From contig JAOXRS010000152.1 in the NCBI GenBank assembly GCA_025800385.1, forward strand, positions 1 through 64,000: a DNA stretch of 64,000 nucleotides. Direction: 5' to 3'. The notes under the pieces are model-generated. The model was given only the letters and a program-made list of their open reading frames with translations. It made no database searches and was not told where the DNA came from. This stretch comes from Candidatus Albibeggiatoa sp. nov. NOAA. GTDB lineage: Bacteria > Pseudomonadota > Gammaproteobacteria > Beggiatoales > Beggiatoaceae. Of this stretch, positions 1 to 9,462 are shown piece by piece (position 1 is the stretch's first letter; the number at the start of each line of letters is the position of its first letter). Position numbers and translations under genes: made by a program.

Positions 1-1070
1 GGGGCAATCGTGACAATCTGCTGACCTTTATGCTGGTTAAATTCACGAATCTTGGTTAAGTGTTCATCGCCTTTGTCATCACGGACAGGAAACCACTGGG
101 CAACTTTGCCGTCTGAGCTAGCGATTAATAACGAAATATCACCTGTTAAAAATTCAAGGGTCGAGATAGTTTGACCGTCTGCAACCACTTTGACTTTTTC
201 GATAAACTCAGGATTTTCTTTGTCTCGAATATTAATTTGTGCGACATAACCTTGTGCATCAGCCAAATAAGCGAGTTTTTCTTCTTTGTCTAATAACACA
301 TGGGTGACATCGTCCAAGCCCAATTCTGTTAAATTCAGTTCGCCCGCCACTTGGGTCAAGGTTTCTTCTTCAGTTAAGAAGTCAATTTCTTTGACAAAGC
401 TCGATAAAATAAAACGATTATCAGCGGTAACAGCCGCAATCATGTTGGCATCTTCGGTTAATTGCACGTCCACATGGGTTAAGGCTTGTCCTTGGTTATC
501 AACTGCAAGTGGTTCGTTGCCTAGTGGAAATTCGATGCTTGGCGTAATGGTGCGCACATTCTCGTCATTTTCATTTTTAATATAGTCAATGTCATAAGCA
601 TGTTTTGCAACCACGGCACGACCATCGTTTAAACCATAGACGATAGATGCAACGGCGGTATCACCATAACCAAAGCTTTTGACTTCGGTATTTTCTGGGG
701 CGAGGGCTTTTTCTTTAATGATATTGCCATGTTCTAAGTTGAAAAATATCGCATGGGCTTTATCAGTAAAGCGGACACCAATCTCGTTTTTCTCTTCGGC
801 AGCAAGGTGCACCGTTTGACCCATTTCTGAGTGCGGTGCTGATACCGTGTTGACTTCCTCAATGCTTGCAGGCATCAGTAGCGGGAAGACCACATATAAG
901 AGGTAAAAGAAGATTAGCAATATCGCAATAATGACGCTAATACCACCAATGGTCATACCATGACGCACAAGATGGTCTTTAAACACGCGCCAATGGCGTA
1001 ACCGCACAATAGCGGGGTCATTTAATGCGCTTTTGATGTCGAATGAAGGTTTGTCGGCTGCTGTACTCAT
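1..1070 (-). CDS. PstC-like phosphate ABC transporter permease, N-terminal part (cut by window edge)
   Basis: The first 356 residues of a minus-strand gene that runs off the window. The start ATG at 1070 is preceded by AAGAGG at a normal distance. A short cytoplasmic stretch (about 38 residues) is followed by one strong membrane segment (about residues 40-68, rich in I, L, F and Y), then a long beta-rich extracytoplasmic region with repeated blades such as VKSFGYGDTAVASIVYG and QVAGELNLTELGLDD. This layout, one N-terminal helix followed by a propeller-like periplasmic insert, is that of the long PstC-type permeases (COG4590) next to pstA/pstB in Pseudomonas. The permease core and partner genes lie outside the window, so the family is inferred from the N-terminal part only. 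Confidence 0.6.
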   Translation of the reverse strand, partial: MSTAADKPSFDIKSALNDPAIVRLRHWRVFKDHLVRHGMTIGGISVIIAILLIFFYLLYVVFPLLMPASIEEVNTVSAPHSEMGQTVHLAAEEKNEIGVRFTDKAHAIFFNLEHGNIIKEKALAPENTEVKSFGYGDTAVASIVYGLNDGRAVVAKHAYDIDYIKNENDENVRTITPSIEFPLGNEPLAVDNQGQALTHVDVQLTEDANMIAAVTADNRFILSSFVKEIDFLTEEETLTQVAGELNLTELGLDDVTHVLLDKEEKLAYLADAQGYVAQINIRDKENPEFIEKVKVVADGQTISTLEFLTGDISLLIASSDGKVAQWFPVRDDKGDEHLTKIREFNQHKGQQIVTIA

Positions 1071-1094
1071 AGCCTCTTAGAATAGCTAATTTTT

Positions 1095-1112
1095 GTGACA
1101 CCAATATGACTA
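1095..1112 (-). promoter_or_regulatory. possible Pho box upstream of the PstC-like gene
   Basis: On the minus strand the sequence reads TAGTCAT-ATTG-GTGTCAC, two 7-base direct repeats with an 11-base period. This resembles the PhoB consensus of two CTGTCAT-like half sites with a 4-base spacer, and the gene is a likely phosphate permease. The box lies only 25-42 bases before the start codon, which leaves little room for a normal promoter downstream, so the call is tentative. Confidence 0.3.
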
Positions 1113-1215
1113 GTAATCTTCGATTTTAAAGGTTTCTTTTGTTTATAGATGTTATGTGGTTGGTGTAGTAAAATTTTTATGTAGGGATAGTTTTTGGGGT
1201 ATTTTGGAGATTGAA

Positions 1216-1899
1216 ATGAGTGAATTTGAGTTATTTGGATTGAATCTGTTTTTTATATATCCGTGGAGATTTTTGGCTTTTCTACTTGTATTCATTATTA
1301 TTTTTCACTTTTTATTTGTGTGGCCGAATAATCTATCAAAAAAGAACTGGAAACGAGTCGATTACATTTGGTTAGGTGCGGCCTCATTAGGCATACTATC
1401 TCTGGCATCTGACGTTCGAATTTATTTCACTCACAATTGGCTTGAAATAGAAAAATCAAGAGCTGTTTCACTTATTAAAAGTGTTGAATATAGATTTTCT
1501 AAACCAGAAAACAGTCACTATTGTGCAAAATTTGTTAGATATGATTTATCACCTGATGATTTTGAAGAGCGAGTCAGACAATATAATATTGCGTGTAAAT
1601 GGAGAAAAGATGTAGAGGCTTTTTTTAAAAACATAAATAAACATGAAATTCCAAGTATTAATCATGAAGAATTGCCTGTAGTTGAATTTAATCTTCCTGC
1701 ACTTATGTACTCAGTTACTTGGCTTAATCGACTCATGATTGATTATGCTAGTCAACTAGAAGTCATACATAAAACAGAATCGTACACAGTTAAATACTTT
1801 TGGGAAGAGATATTGTCATATTTTGCTCCTTTCTTGATATGTATTGCCTTATCATTGCGAATTGCGAAAGTTTCAGGAGAGATTCGCCATGAGACATAA
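1216..1899 (+). CDS. hypothetical three-helix membrane protein
   Basis: A 227-residue protein of unknown function. The start at 1216 (MSEFELFGLN) is preferred because GGAGA lies 5 bases upstream; an earlier in-frame ATG at 1156 has no ribosome binding site. Two hydrophobic helices sit at the N-terminus (about residues 9-34 and 48-68), then about 130 polar residues with two cysteines (YCAKFVRYDL and NIACKWRKD), then a third helix near the C-terminus (FAPFLICIALSLRIA). The polar part is bounded by helices 2 and 3, so it probably faces one side of the membrane as a single domain. Base composition is very AT-rich compared with the housekeeping genes nearby. It may be co-transcribed with the following Rieske-like gene (128 bases away), but no shared role can be assigned. 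Confidence 0.6.
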   Translation: MSEFELFGLNLFFIYPWRFLAFLLVFIIIFHFLFVWPNNLSKKNWKRVDYIWLGAASLGILSLASDVRIYFTHNWLEIEKSRAVSLIKSVEYRFSKPENSHYCAKFVRYDLSPDDFEERVRQYNIACKWRKDVEAFFKNINKHEIPSINHEELPVVEFNLPALMYSVTWLNRLMIDYASQLEVIHKTESYTVKYFWEEILSYFAPFLICIALSLRIAKVSGEIRHET

Positions 1900-2027
1900 C
1901 AATAGTTTGCTAGCAAATTCTGTTTAAGTGACAAAGGAAATGATTATGAACTCAACAGAGCTAAAACAAACCTGCTTTGTTAAACTGAAACAAATCTAGA
2001 GCAAATAATCTGCTAGCATTTTAAAGT

Positions 2028-2597
2028 ATGAACAAAAGAAAAGCTTTATCCATTCTTGTTGGTATCTTATCCATAGTTGGCATGGCTTCATTATCTTACC
2101 CATTCCTAATGTCATTAAACCCATCTGCTAGGGCAATCAATAATTCATTTGCTACAGTTCATTTACCAAAACTAGAGCTTGGCGTTATCTATTCAATAAA
2201 AGTTGATGGTGTTCCTTTGTTAATACTTAGACCAAATGAATATCAAAAACAAACAATCCTTAAATTAGATTCACATGTTTGGGATAAATCAATCAATTCT
2301 TATCACGAAACTACTGGAGCATACATCTACTGGGGAATAAGCCCAAGGTTTGGTTGTGAACTAGCTCATTTTGCACCTCAAGATAAACGATCTAATAATC
2401 GAGAATGGTTAGGCGGATACTGGGATAACTGGTGTGAAGTTAGCTTTGATTATGCAGGCAGATCAATCAAAAACCCTAACATGACACTTAATGGGTTTGT
2501 TTGGAATAATGAAGGACTCCCTTCACCTAGCGTAGAACTAAAAGATGGAAACAAACTTGTTGTATCACTATATTCAACGCTCATAATGAAAAAATGA
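2028..2597 (+). CDS. degenerate Rieske-family protein lacking [2Fe-2S] ligands
   Basis: A 189-residue protein that aligns by eye along its whole length with the Rieske subunit of the cytochrome bc1 complex. The N-terminus has a KRK in place of the usual twin arginine, a membrane helix and the hallmark PFLMSLNPSARA (residues 25-36). LPKLELG and VDGVPLLILRP match the start of the Rieske head. The cluster loops are ruined: the first (normally GICTHLGC) reads GISPRFGC at 103-110, and the second (normally FCPCHGS followed by FD.AGR) has W132, D133, N134, W135, C136, E137, V138 before FDYAGR. Both Cys and both His ligands are therefore changed to S, R, D and C. It cannot bind a normal cluster. Two cysteines (C110, C136) might form a disulfide. 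No petB or petC is adjacent. The reading frame is intact, so it looks like a repurposed paralogue and not a pseudogene. Confidence 0.6.
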   Translation: MNKRKALSILVGILSIVGMASLSYPFLMSLNPSARAINNSFATVHLPKLELGVIYSIKVDGVPLLILRPNEYQKQTILKLDSHVWDKSINSYHETTGAYIYWGISPRFGCELAHFAPQDKRSNNREWLGGYWDNWCEVSFDYAGRSIKNPNMTLNGFVWNNEGLPSPSVELKDGNKLVVSLYSTLIMKK

Positions 2598-2665
2598 TTC
2601 CTATATTTAAAAACAAAGATATAAATGTTTATCTATTAAAAACATGGTTTGGATAAGTTTATCTT

Positions 2666-2692
2666 GAGGCATATCCAAATTAGATAAGCCTC
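2666..2692 (-). terminator. hairpin downstream of speA
   Basis: GAGGC at 2666-2670 pairs with GCCTC at 2688-2692, extended by three more pairs across one A-A mismatch. It lies just past the speA stop codon and also follows the Rieske-like gene on the other strand, so it may serve both. No clear T-run follows. Confidence 0.35.
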
Positions 2693-2705
2693 ACACACCA
2701 CATTA

Positions 2706-4592
2706 CTAATTTTCTAAATAAGTATATCCCATCAAACCAGAATCCAATTCACGTAAATAAGCCTGTTTTTGATTATGATTTAATGAAGAAGCATAAATTC
2801 GCTTACGATATTCATGACGCAATAAACTGGGATCAATATTTACATAACGCAACATATTTTCTACTCGATCACCTTCATGTGGCTCGACTAAAGTGTAATC
2901 ACCCGCGTCATCAATTTTTACACAAACTGAATACGTATCACCAAATAAATTATGCATATCTCCTAATACCTCTTGATATGCACCAACCAAAAAAATCCCT
3001 AACAAATACTCTTCACCATCTTGCACTTCATGTACAGGTAAACTACTTTCCACACCTTCACCGTCTACATAATGATCGAACTGTCCATCAGAATCACAGG
3101 TTAAATCTTGTAACTTAGCACGGGTTGTTGGTTTTTCATCTAAGCGATGAATTGGCATAATTGGGAAAAGTTGATCGATTGCCCATGCGTCAGGTATTGA
3201 TTGAAATAAAGAAAAATTACAAAAATATTTATCAATTAATTTACCATTCAACTCATCTAAAATTACTCGGTGACCGCGCAAATTGGGCTGCAATAAACTT
3301 TTTACTTTCCAGCAAGTCGCATAATAAATTTGCTCAGCTTGAGCACGTTGGTTTAAATTCAAAAGTCCATGAGTAAACATAGAATATGCTTCACTCAGTA
3401 AATACACCGCATCATGATAAGCCTCTAAAACTGAACGTTGATTCAAATGCTCCAAGCCATACCATAAATCATGCAAAATTTGAGGTTCATCAGCAGCAGG
3501 CTCTTCTAATTCTTGTAGTTGCGGTATACGTTCAACATCAGTAACATTGGTCAATAAAACCGCATGATGTGCGGTCATCGCTCGACCCGATTCAGAAATA
3601 ATATCAGGTTGTGGCAAATCATATGCGCGGCACACCTTGTATAATTCATGCACCACGTTATTGGCATATTCCTGCATACTATAATTGATGGAGCAATGGC
3701 TACGTGAACGTGTTCCATCATAATCCACCCCTAAACCACCACCAACATCAACAATTTTAATGGGTACACCTAACTGACAAAACTCTGCATAATAGCGCGC
3801 CGCTTCAGACAAACCACGTTGAATATCTCGTACATTGGCTACTTGCGAACCGAGATGAAAGTGCATTAGCTGCAAACAACCCAATAAGCCTGCGGTTTCT
3901 AATTGCTCCAAAACAGTTTTAATTTGCCCCGATGATAAACCAAATTTTGCTTTTTCCCCACCTGAATTTTGCCATTTTCCACTACCAATAGTCGCCAAAC
4001 GTACCCGAATCCCTAGTAGTGGTTTGATCCCCATATCTTGGCTTTCTTCGATAATCAGTTTTAATTCAGAAACTTTTTCAATCACAATATAAGGTCGTAA
4101 ACCCATTTGCTGAGCAATCAAAACCAAACGGATATATTCACGATCTTTGTAACCATTACAAACCACTAGCGCATTTTGTGCACTTAAACCAATTACCGCC
4201 ATTAATTCTGCTTTGCTGCCTGCCTCCAAACCTGTATTGCTTTGACCTGAATTGAGAATTTCCTTTACCACTTGATAGTTTTGGTTAACTTTAATTGGAT
4301 AAATTGCAGTGTAATTGGCATGATAATCTTCAATTTGCATGGCTACTTCAAATGCTTGGCATAGGCTACGGACACGGTGATGCAAAATGTTGGCAAAACG
4401 CACTAAGATAGGAAAAGAAAAGCCTTGGCTAACTAAATCTTGTGAAAGTTGATATAAACTGACACTGGCTTGATTTGGCATTGGCGTAACACACACTTCG
4501 CCCTGTGTATTAATGTCAAAATAGTCACTACTCCAGTACTTGGTATTAAATAAGGCACGCGATTGGTGAATATCCCATTTTTTCTTAGTCAT
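2706..4592 (-). CDS. speA: biosynthetic arginine decarboxylase
   Basis: A 628-residue PLP enzyme that converts arginine to agmatine, the first step of one route to putrescine and spermidine. The fold is a type III (alanine racemase-like) barrel with the PLP-binding Lys at residue 101 in YPIKVNQNYQ, the barrel motifs GLEAGSKAELMA, MHFHLGSQ and VDVGGGLGVDYDG, and the C-terminal CDSDG-containing active-site segment. Its length is close to the E. coli enzyme (658), with a shorter N-terminus and no export signal, so it is cytosolic. ATG at 4592 gives MTKKKWDIHQ, which fits the family start. The gene is monocistronic in appearance: its upstream neighbour, on the same strand, is separated from it by a terminator hairpin at 4670-4705. 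No speB lies in the window. Confidence 0.95.
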   Translation of the reverse strand: MTKKKWDIHQSRALFNTKYWSSDYFDINTQGEVCVTPMPNQASVSLYQLSQDLVSQGFSFPILVRFANILHHRVRSLCQAFEVAMQIEDYHANYTAIYPIKVNQNYQVVKEILNSGQSNTGLEAGSKAELMAVIGLSAQNALVVCNGYKDREYIRLVLIAQQMGLRPYIVIEKVSELKLIIEESQDMGIKPLLGIRVRLATIGSGKWQNSGGEKAKFGLSSGQIKTVLEQLETAGLLGCLQLMHFHLGSQVANVRDIQRGLSEAARYYAEFCQLGVPIKIVDVGGGLGVDYDGTRSRSHCSINYSMQEYANNVVHELYKVCRAYDLPQPDIISESGRAMTAHHAVLLTNVTDVERIPQLQELEEPAADEPQILHDLWYGLEHLNQRSVLEAYHDAVYLLSEAYSMFTHGLLNLNQRAQAEQIYYATCWKVKSLLQPNLRGHRVILDELNGKLIDKYFCNFSLFQSIPDAWAIDQLFPIMPIHRLDEKPTTRAKLQDLTCDSDGQFDHYVDGEGVESSLPVHEVQDGEEYLLGIFLVGAYQEVLGDMHNLFGDTYSVCVKIDDAGDYTLVEPHEGDRVENMLRYVNIDPSLLRHEYRKRIYASSLNHNQKQAYLRELDSGLMGYTYLEN

Positions 4593-4661
4593 AGTGGTTT
4601 GATACCAGTGAATGTAAATCGCGGCAAGTGTAGCAAAAGATCAAACAAAACGGCAGGTTGA

Positions 4662-4705
4662 TAGCATAAAAAAAGCACCGCCTCAGAACGAGAACAGTGC
4701 TTTTT
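4662..4705 (-). terminator. rho-independent terminator of the ASH-repeat gene
   Basis: AAAAAGCAC (4670-4678) pairs perfectly with GTGCTTTTT (4697-4705) around an 18-base loop. Read on the minus strand the second arm runs into seven T residues, 60 bases after the stop codon of the giant secreted protein. It separates that gene from speA. Confidence 0.75.
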
Positions 4706-4737
4706 CAAATAATTAACGCTTTCTTGCGTTTAAATGA

Positions 4738-7700
4738 TTATTGACTCATTACTTGAGTATCACCATTTGGATAAGTTAATACAAACTGGCTGCCATCAGT
4801 TTCAACACTGAAGCTACCTGTTTCATCACCACGTGAAACCACATAATCTAATGTACCCACATAAGTCTCACCTTCAAATGTGAAGCTTAACTCACCTGAT
4901 TCAAGTAAACGTACATCTTCAGCAGCAGCAATTAATGCGTCCATATCTGCTGGTGCTGGATAGTATACTTGTCCATAGGCTTGCTCATCTTCAACATATA
5001 CGAAAGTGGCTGGCAATGTATCTGTGTATAAGCCAACTTCTAAATCAGTTGCTTCCGCCCCTAAGCTGGCACGTACAGATAAGTAGTTTGCTGTATCAAC
5101 AGATGTTGCAATACTGAAGTTACCATTGGTGCTTACGTCAATACTGACTGTACCAAGGTTTGCACTGGTCGCTAACTCAGATAAAACATCGTATAACGTA
5201 TCTGGTGCTTGTGTCACTGGATGCGTAATCACACGTAAGTTTGTATCAGTAATAAACTCAATAGATTGAACTGGTGTGACTAATGCTGTTGCATCTAAGA
5301 ATGTTTGTTGAACATCCCAAGTTTGAATTGCAAAGCGAACACCATCCAAGTCTAATTGTAAGTAGCCATAAACAGGGTGTTGTACCAATGTCCAACCTTG
5401 AGCGACTAATAAATTGTTCATGGCTGAAAGTACGCCATCACCTTCTGCAATCACATCAGCTGTTAAGTTGACCACCAATGGTTGTACAAAGTTGTCTGGT
5501 AATGTCACTGTAAACTCTGGTAATAATGGTGTCACCGCAATACCAAATGGCATCAACTCCACACTACCAAAGCGGATGCCGCGACCAAATACCACACCAT
5601 CTTCATAGATTGTGCCTTCACCGATAATCACGCCGCTAATCACCGTGCCTGATTTAATCGTCACATTGGTTAATAAAGTTGGTGCATTCATATCACCTGA
5701 GATTTGACCTTGTAAAGCACCGCCTGTAACCGTTGCATTGGCTGAGAAAGTCACATCAATGAAAATACCACCCACAGTGCTGCTATTGATGATGTTACCA
5801 CCAAGTGTACCGCCACGTAATTCCGCACCGACGAACTCAAAGTCATTGAATACGCCACCGTCTTCAATCGTAATTGAACCAGATGCTTTACCACCATTTA
5901 CAACAGTATTTGCAACAATATTCACTTGAGAAATGATACCGTTATTAACCACTGTACCTTCTAAGTTGCCACCACTAATTGATGCACCGTCATCAATGTT
6001 TGCATCAGTGATTGTGCCACCATTACTACACGCACTACCGACTGCACCACCTGTACATGCTGGGGCACTTGGATTATTGGGATCAATTGTGACTGGAGAA
6101 GGTTCAACTGGTAAACCTGCCGTTTCAGTCACAACACTTAATTGTACGGTTGCGGTTGCACGCGCATCAGGATCAGCTTGAGAAATCGCAGTGATTGTTA
6201 AGTTACTATTTTCACCACGAGTTGCTGGTAATGTCACGGTTAATGACAAATCAATTGCTTCTAAAGCTGGTACTTCAATCGCGTCAGAAACAGAGCTAAT
6301 GCTCCAGCCTGCAGTGTCTACAGCACTAATACTATAGGTATCCGCTTCTGGGCCATTATTAGCAACAGTTACATTGATTGTCACAGTTTCTAAAGGATCA
6401 CCCGCTAATGCTTTAGGTGCACCAACAGATACTTCTCGTAAAATTTCAGCAGGCGCAACAACAATGTTCTCTGCTTCAATCATATCAGTTAATTGCACAC
6501 CATCATCTAAGATGACTTCATCAGCAAGAATGGTCACTTGCCCCGCTGCTTGTAAAATTGTTTGATCTACACCTGTAAAGTCGATTTTACTATTTTTACC
6601 TACAGATAAAGTGATGTTACCAGTGGATTGTATGGTGTCAGCACCGATATTACTCATATCTAAAATCCAGTCTTCACCACCATAAATTTTGATGTCTCCA
6701 CCAGAAATGCGTGTATTCGCACCTGCTAAGCTAATCAAGCTAGGATCAATGCTGATATACCCATCACGAGGTGTAAAGCCTGCGCAACCTGTACCAGATT
6801 GACCCGCTGCATGAATACCACCATTTAAATATAAGCGAGATGCAATTAAGCGTAAATTACCGCCAGCCCCTGCAGTTTGGTTACCGCCACGAACCCGACA
6901 ACGGCCACCGTCACCTGCTAATGCTTGTGCACCATTTTGATTACGTAAATGTCCAGAACCACCTAATTTACCCCAAATTTGTGCTACACCACCATTGCCC
7001 GCACGGCCTGTACCAGTTTGGGTTATATCACCACCATTACCCGCTTGGATAATACTCTTATTAGTCATACCACGACCTAAAACGATGGCATTACCACCAT
7101 CAGCAGCATAATGAGTTGCATCACCACCTTTACCCGCAATGATTTCACCATTATTAATGATAGGGCCACCAGAGGTGTATGAATACCAAGAATTATTGCT
7201 AGCACCTGTGCCTACTTTTAAGATCACACTGGCACCGGGGTAAGCACAATTACCTGAACCCACATTGCCAGCTGAACATGACACATTTTGCATCTCATTC
7301 GCACCATCAAAGCCTAAAATCACACCATCATTTTGAATCAGCTCAGTCGCTCGAATTTCTAGCGGTGTACCTAAAATATCAGGACTGGTTAATTCTGCAC
7401 CTTGTTCAATACATAGTGCACGTATATTTGCTAATGGAATACCATTGATGCTGTGACCTGAGTTAATTTTAACTACATCACCTTCACGTGGTGTATTTGG
7501 AGAAGCTTCTTCACCTGCTTGGAGGTTGCCTTTACGCTGCCATGCGAATGTTGCACCTGTGTACTCACCATTCACTTTTTCTGCCCAACGATGATCCCAT
7601 ACTGATCCAACCGTTTCGATTGTGACATTTGCATCATCACAAGAAATAGGTGCTGTTGCTGTACCTGTTAATCCCATTTCTGCCGTTGCCCCTGCAGCAT

Positions 7701-9462
7701 TAAGCACTAAGGACGCTGTTTTTGTACCTGCTGAAACAGGATTAAATTGGGCGTAAAGACTACATACTTGCCCTGGTTTTAATGCTTGATACGCACAACC
7801 CCAATTATAGGCTTCAAAGTTTTCTGCATCTGTTCCAACCAGTTCTGTATCACTGATTTTCAAGTTAATATTACCTGTGTTTTTAACCTGAATAAGTTCG
7901 TACTGATAGGATGAAAATCCAACAATGATAGGATCAAACGTCAATGTAGTTGGTGATAATTCAATGGCAGGTTGACCAGAACTGACTGCTGTAGCTGTTA
8001 AATCCATTGTATAGCTAGAGCTATCACTCAAGGTAAATTGAACGTGTGCTGATTTGCTACCTGCGGTCGAAGGCTTAAATACAGCATTAAACGAACAAGA
8101 TGCATAGGAATTATTTTCCCAGCTACCGTTGTAACATTGTTGATTTGTTAACTGGAACTCATTGGCATTTGCACCGATTAATTGAATATCAGTAATTTCT
8201 AACGCATCACACCCACGCGCATAGCTGCTGAAATAAGCATAAGTACTAGTTTGATTACCAACTAGCTCAGTACCAAAATCAGGTGTTTGTGGATAAATAT
8301 ATGTTTCTTTTTGGTAATTACCTGTACACCAACCTGCGCCAATACCTTGCATATTGACTTCTGCTCTTGAAGTATCAGGATCATTTGAAGGAATTTCAAT
8401 TTGTCCTAACGCTTCACCTTCAACAGAAGGTTCAAAATAGGCAATTAAGCTACATGCACTACCTGAACGCAATGTTTTGTTATTACAAAAAGCTGTTTCA
8501 ACGATAAACCCATTATCTGGAATACTAATTTCACCTAGTTTTAAGACACCAGAGCCTGTATTTTTAACTTGAATAATTTTTGTAGACGATTTATCACCAA
8601 TATTTACTGTTCCAAAATCAATATCTAGGAATGAAATGCTGATATTTGGCTCAACTGCAAAGCCATTACCTTCAACAATAAATTTAGCTTCTGGTTTAGC
8701 TGGGTCATTTGTTGTAAAAATTATCTCTGCACGCTTTTGACCTGCACTTGTAGGCTGGAATGCAACGTTTAAAGAGCAACTACCAAAATAGTTAACTGAA
8801 GTATTAGAGCAGAAATCCTGTACCACAAAATCAGGGCTGGAGAACTGCATATTGCTGAGTTTTAATTTACCTTTTCCATCGTTAGAAATGGACAGGCGTT
8901 TATTGGTTGAAATAGCACCAACTTCGATTGTGCCAAAATCAATGTTTTCTGCTGGCTTGAGTTTTGCCTCTGGTAATTCAACACTAATACCATTCAATGG
9001 TGCAACATAAGTGTTAGGTGTACCTAATTCATCATATAAAATAATGAGACTGGCTTCTTTCTCACCTAAAGAAGTAGGTTCAAATGTGACTTCAACAAAG
9101 CAGTTTGGTTCGTCGAATGTAGTAGAACCATACGTTTGATTACTACAATTGTCAGAAATAATAAAGAAGTCTGTTGAGGTATAAACTGTTGTAGGCGTAC
9201 CTAAAGCGTCAACTGGCTTGATTGTTCCAACATGTGCATAAGCATTGATTTGCTTAAATGTCACACTATTAGGACTTTGGTTAGCAACAGCAAAAGATTT
9301 TGGTGCAGAGCTTGAATTTACAGCTGTATCACCATAATTATAAAAAGAAGGAGTAACAAAAACATCAGCATAGGCTGACAGAGAAAAGCCCGACGCAAAA
9401 AGCACGAGCAAAAACCGCCACAAGGCTAATAAGCCTATAGGCACGGAATGTTGCAATTTCAT
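4738..9462 (-). CDS. giant secreted protein with ASH-type (choice-of-anchor D) repeats
   Basis: A 1574-residue exported protein with a clear signal peptide ending near AYA (about residue 32). Residues ~33-605 hold about five ASH/HYDIN-like beta domains, each starting near a phrase such as IDFGTIEVG, IDFGTVNIG or PDFGTELVG and ending near an F.P...G.K segment, each with a conserved cysteine pair; this is the choice-of-anchor D type. Next comes a Gly/Asn-rich right-handed-helix-like region (~670-930) with many GGxG and INNGEI turns, an alpha-galactosidase-NEW3-like beta domain (about 1010-1110), and a second stretch of NGGxI and VVNNGII repeats (about 1130-1250). No membrane anchor or sorting tail is seen at the C-terminus (ends TQVMSQ). 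It is probably a cell-surface, sheath or matrix protein; the exact role is unknown. The start ATG at 9462 has GGAG upstream. An FNR-type site sits about 240 bases upstream. Confidence 0.75.
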   Translation of the reverse strand: MKLQHSVPIGLLALWRFLLVLFASGFSLSAYADVFVTPSFYNYGDTAVNSSSAPKSFAVANQSPNSVTFKQINAYAHVGTIKPVDALGTPTTVYTSTDFFIISDNCSNQTYGSTTFDEPNCFVEVTFEPTSLGEKEASLIILYDELGTPNTYVAPLNGISVELPEAKLKPAENIDFGTIEVGAISTNKRLSISNDGKGKLKLSNMQFSSPDFVVQDFCSNTSVNYFGSCSLNVAFQPTSAGQKRAEIIFTTNDPAKPEAKFIVEGNGFAVEPNISISFLDIDFGTVNIGDKSSTKIIQVKNTGSGVLKLGEISIPDNGFIVETAFCNNKTLRSGSACSLIAYFEPSVEGEALGQIEIPSNDPDTSRAEVNMQGIGAGWCTGNYQKETYIYPQTPDFGTELVGNQTSTYAYFSSYARGCDALEITDIQLIGANANEFQLTNQQCYNGSWENNSYASCSFNAVFKPSTAGSKSAHVQFTLSDSSSYTMDLTATAVSSGQPAIELSPTTLTFDPIIVGFSSYQYELIQVKNTGNINLKISDTELVGTDAENFEAYNWGCAYQALKPGQVCSLYAQFNPVSAGTKTASLVLNAAGATAEMGLTGTATAPISCDDANVTIETVGSVWDHRWAEKVNGEYTGATFAWQRKGNLQAGEEASPNTPREGDVVKINSGHSINGIPLANIRALCIEQGAELTSPDILGTPLEIRATELIQNDGVILGFDGANEMQNVSCSAGNVGSGNCAYPGASVILKVGTGASNNSWYSYTSGGPIINNGEIIAGKGGDATHYAADGGNAIVLGRGMTNKSIIQAGNGGDITQTGTGRAGNGGVAQIWGKLGGSGHLRNQNGAQALAGDGGRCRVRGGNQTAGAGGNLRLIASRLYLNGGIHAAGQSGTGCAGFTPRDGYISIDPSLISLAGANTRISGGDIKIYGGEDWILDMSNIGADTIQSTGNITLSVGKNSKIDFTGVDQTILQAAGQVTILADEVILDDGVQLTDMIEAENIVVAPAEILREVSVGAPKALAGDPLETVTINVTVANNGPEADTYSISAVDTAGWSISSVSDAIEVPALEAIDLSLTVTLPATRGENSNLTITAISQADPDARATATVQLSVVTETAGLPVEPSPVTIDPNNPSAPACTGGAVGSACSNGGTITDANIDDGASISGGNLEGTVVNNGIISQVNIVANTVVNGGKASGSITIEDGGVFNDFEFVGAELRGGTLGGNIINSSTVGGIFIDVTFSANATVTGGALQGQISGDMNAPTLLTNVTIKSGTVISGVIIGEGTIYEDGVVFGRGIRFGSVELMPFGIAVTPLLPEFTVTLPDNFVQPLVVNLTADVIAEGDGVLSAMNNLLVAQGWTLVQHPVYGYLQLDLDGVRFAIQTWDVQQTFLDATALVTPVQSIEFITDTNLRVITHPVTQAPDTLYDVLSELATSANLGTVSIDVSTNGNFSIATSVDTANYLSVRASLGAEATDLEVGLYTDTLPATFVYVEDEQAYGQVYYPAPADMDALIAAAEDVRLLESGELSFTFEGETYVGTLDYVVSRGDETGSFSVETDGSQFVLTYPNGDTQVMSQ

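Noticed and set aside
286..585. 99-codon plus-strand ORF opposite the PstC-like gene
   Set aside because: It is fully antisense to a conserved coding frame, with composition expected from a shadow reading.
1940..1999. 19-codon ORF (MIMNSTELKQ...) between the two genes at 1.2-2.6 kb
   Set aside because: It has a fair AAAGGAA upstream, but it is too short and lacks any similarity or context to support a gene.
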